Shown: one piece after another, positions 12,820 through 14,501 of the stretch | Layout of the letters: every line of letters begins with the position of its first letter | Position numbering within the stretch: the stretch's first letter is position 1 | DNA from: Acidimicrobiia bacterium | GTDB taxonomy: Bacteria; Actinomycetota; Acidimicrobiia; IMCC26256; JACDBD01 | Direction of reading: 5' to 3' | Assembly (NCBI GenBank): GCA_031177445.1 | Contig: JAPSGP010000035.1 | Location: 1-14,501, forward strand | DNA length: 14,501 nucleotides | Program-made: the position numbers and the translations under genes | Notes under the pieces: model-generated | Databases searched by the model: none | Told to the model about the DNA's origin: nothing | The model's input: the letters and a program-made list of their open reading frames with translations, nothing else

Positions 12820-13758
12820 TTGCGACTCGATGGCGCCACCGTCGTCGTGGCCGGCGGAACCGGTTTCCTCGGGGCTCACGTGGTGGCCGAGCTCGAGCAC
12901 GCCGGTGCGACGGTCGCCGGGATCGGCCGCGCCCACTATGACCTGCGCCGGCGCGACGAGATCAGGCGAATGCTCGACGACACCCGTCCCGATGCCGTCG
13001 TCCACCTGGCTGCGACCGTGGGCGGAATCGGCGCGAACCAGGCCGAACCCGGCCGATTCTTCTACGAGAACGCGACCATCGGCATCGAGCTGCTGGAGGC
13101 ATGCCGGGTGGTCGGGATCGAGAAGGTGTGCGTGGCCGGGACCGTCTGCTCGTACCCCCGGGACACCCCCGTGCCCTTTCGGGAGGCCGATCTGTGGGCG
13201 GGGTACCCGGAGGAGACCAACGCGCCGTATGGGCTGGCCAAGAAGATGCTGCTGGTCCAAGCGCACGCCTATCGGGAGCAGTTCGGCCTCAACACGGTCT
13301 ACCTCCTGCCCGTGAACCTGTACGGGCCCGGCGACAACTTCGATCTCGAGACCAGTCACGTGATCCCGGCCATGATCCGGCGCTTCGTCCAAGCGCGCGA
13401 CGAGGGTCTTGGAAAGGTCGAGCTCTGGGGCGACGGATCGGCCACCCGCGAGTTCCTCTACGTGGACGACGCCGCGCGCGCGTTTCGCCTCGCCCTCGAG
13501 CACTACGACGGCGCTGAGCCTGTCAACGTCGGTTCCGGGAGCGAGATCAGCATTCGGGACCTCGCCCACACCGTCGCCGACGTGACCGGGTACGGCGGGG
13601 AGATCACGTGGGATGTCTCACGGCCGAACGGCCAGCCCCGGCGCCGGCTCGACACCACCCGCGCGCACGAGCTGTTCGGCTTTGCCGCGACGACGACGCT
13701 CGAGAGCGGACTGCGCCGAACGTGCGACTGGTACCAGCAGGAACGGGCTACGGCCTAG
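12820..13758 (+). CDS. fcl: GDP-L-fucose synthase-like NAD(P)-dependent epimerase/reductase
   Basis: 312 residues from TTG 12820. Extended SDR: nucleotide loop GGTGFLG (12-18), DLRRRDEI, HLAATVGGIGANQ (62-74), VCSYP, YGLAK (Tyr137, Lys141), NLYGPGDNFDLETSHVIPAMIRRF (167-189), WGDGSATREFLYVDDAA (203-219), VNVGSGSEISIRDLA, and RPNGQPRRRLDTTR. This is the pattern of E. coli GDP-4-keto-6-deoxy-mannose epimerase/reductase; its Ser107, Cys109, Tyr136, Lys140 and His179 would be Thr108, Cys110, Tyr137, Lys141 and His180 here, a constant shift of one. Product would be GDP-L-fucose or a related deoxysugar for glycans. The constant shift favours TTG 12820; GTG 12766 is possible but would overlap the methyltransferase on the other strand. 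No GDP-mannose dehydratase lies in the window. Ser to Thr is the one deviation. Confidence 0.87.
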   Translation: MRLDGATVVVAGGTGFLGAHVVAELEHAGATVAGIGRAHYDLRRRDEIRRMLDDTRPDAVVHLAATVGGIGANQAEPGRFFYENATIGIELLEACRVVGIEKVCVAGTVCSYPRDTPVPFREADLWAGYPEETNAPYGLAKKMLLVQAHAYREQFGLNTVYLLPVNLYGPGDNFDLETSHVIPAMIRRFVQARDEGLGKVELWGDGSATREFLYVDDAARAFRLALEHYDGAEPVNVGSGSEISIRDLAHTVADVTGYGGEITWDVSRPNGQPRRRLDTTRAHELFGFAATTTLESGLRRTCDWYQQERATA

Positions 13759-13797
13759 ATCCACTTCGTCGCTTCGTTCGCGGCGCGGTCACGGAGT

Positions 13798-13818
13798 CCG
13801 TCGGTGTGGTTCCGACGG
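13798..13818. terminator. Hairpin between convergent epimerase and SIP-like genes
   Basis: CCGTCGG (13798-13804), a 7-nt loop and CCGACGG (13812-13818) form a perfect 7-bp stem in the 61-bp gap between the two stop codons. There is no T-run. Confidence 0.4.
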
Positions 13819-13819
13819 C

Positions 13820-14501
13820 TCAGTCGTTGTCGGCGTCGCCGCTCCGGCCGTGCTTCCAGTAGCCGCGCACCGAAGCCCGGGCCCGGGGCAGCCCCCGGTC
13901 TGCGAACAGATGGCGGCGGATGCGCTGCACGGCGGCCGCTTCGCCGGCTGCCCAGACGCGCGTCTCGGCCGTGATGTCGGCTGCGCCGACGGCGCGGGCG
14001 AGCTCGTCCCCGGAGCGCGCGTCGGGTGGGAGGTCGTGCCATACGACGATCGCTTCGGGGTGGCCGGGGAGGTCGAACCGTGCGTCGGGATGGCCGACCT
14101 CGAGATGCACCTCCACGCGCGCGTCCGTGGGCACTTCTTCGAGCAGCTGGGTGATGGCGGGGAGCGCGGTCTCGTCGCCGACGAGGAGAAAGGCGGGTGC
14201 TTCCTGGTCGACGGCATACCCGCGCCCCGGCCCCGAGATCGCCGCCGGTGCCCCACCCTCGACCGCGTCTGCCCACTCGGACGCGGCGCCGTCGCCGTGG
14301 AGCACGATCCCGACGTCGAGCTCGAGCGCCTGCGGATCGGCGCGCCAGGGCGTGAAGGTGCGAATGACGGGGCGGCGCCCGTCGGGTAGGAGGAACTCGT
14401 TCCCGTTCCAGGTCGGGATGACGAGTGCCTGCTTGCGTGGCTCTGGGAGCAGCACGCGGACGCTCATCGCCGGCTGCTCGACGGTGAGCCCCTCGAGCTC
14501 G
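13820..14501 (-). CDS. Siderophore-interacting protein (SIP)-type FAD-dependent ferric reductase, C-terminal part
   Basis: The open frame runs to the right edge, so the N-terminus is missing; 227 residues are visible. Evidence for the ViuB/SIP family: SVRVLLPEP and the RRPVIRTFTPWR segment (FAD isoalloxazine-binding RxFT pattern), VLHGDGAASEWADAVEGG followed by ISGPGRGYAVD, then the NAD(P)-binding half FLLVGDETALPAITQLLEEVP, VWAAGEAAAVQRIRRHLF and the family ending RGYWKHGRSGDADND. Such cytosolic flavoproteins reduce ferric siderophores to free the iron. An internal ATG exists at 14467, but coding sense (ELEGLTVEQPAMSVRVLL) clearly continues past it. Neighbouring iron genes, if any, are outside the window. 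Convergent with the epimerase. Confidence 0.92.
   Translation of the reverse strand, partial: ELEGLTVEQPAMSVRVLLPEPRKQALVIPTWNGNEFLLPDGRRPVIRTFTPWRADPQALELDVGIVLHGDGAASEWADAVEGGAPAAISGPGRGYAVDQEAPAFLLVGDETALPAITQLLEEVPTDARVEVHLEVGHPDARFDLPGHPEAIVVWHDLPPDARSGDELARAVGAADITAETRVWAAGEAAAVQRIRRHLFADRGLPRARASVRGYWKHGRSGDADND

Noticed and set aside
1..14501. tRNA genes, CRISPR arrays, insertion sequences, attachment sites, toxin-antitoxin or defence genes
   Set aside because: Looked for by eye on both strands; no cloverleaf, regularly spaced repeat, transposase or phage-like gene was seen. Gene content and codon use look uniform across the window.

Overview
The window is high-GC DNA (about two thirds G+C by eye) with dense, short-spaced genes, many GTG/TTG starts and TAnnnT-type -10 boxes. 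Its gene content is actinobacterial: a MEDS/RsbW-type regulator, FadE-like acyl-CoA dehydrogenases, an HMG-CoA-synthase-like/DUF35 fusion, a SIP-type flavoprotein and branched-chain-type ABC binding proteins. The best guess is an uncultured or little-studied actinobacterium, perhaps of the Acidimicrobiia; the phylum is fairly safe, the class is inference.

Region 1 (1-5742) is an acyl-CoA catabolism block. On the minus strand, in transcription order, lie an HMG-CoA-synthase-like protein fused to a DUF35/OB domain, a thiolase 12 bp behind it, an acyl-CoA dehydrogenase behind a long hairpin, and the 5' part of a secreted ABC substrate-binding protein that runs off the left edge. A class III CoA-transferase is transcribed divergently from the fusion gene. 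Together they look like activation (CoA transfer), oxidation and thiolytic cleavage of some carboxylic acid; the substrate cannot be read from the sequence.

Region 2 (5743-9960) holds unrelated single genes: a hairpin-rich 216-bp gap, a small carboxymuconolactone-decarboxylase/AhpD-like protein (minus, probably leaderless), a membrane-anchored GH43-like beta-propeller protein (plus), a MEDS + HATPase anti-sigma-type regulator (plus), and a second, divergent acyl-CoA dehydrogenase-like protein (minus) whose 3' end overlaps the regulator gene.

Region 3 (10043-14501) holds a membrane-bound ABC1/UbiB-type atypical kinase (plus), a SAM-dependent methyltransferase (minus) that seems to lack a normal start codon, a GDP-L-fucose synthase-like epimerase (plus, almost back-to-back with the methyltransferase), and the C-terminal part of a siderophore-interacting-type FAD reductase (minus) that runs off the right edge.

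I found no tRNA, rRNA, CRISPR array, insertion sequence, prophage or clear defence system. The most unusual items are the HMG-CoA-synthase/DUF35 fusion, which appears to have lost both its catalytic residues and its zinc ligands; the methyltransferase with an ATC codon where the start should be; and the long perfect hairpin between thiolase and acyl-CoA dehydrogenase. Nothing here amounts to a demonstrably new multi-gene system.
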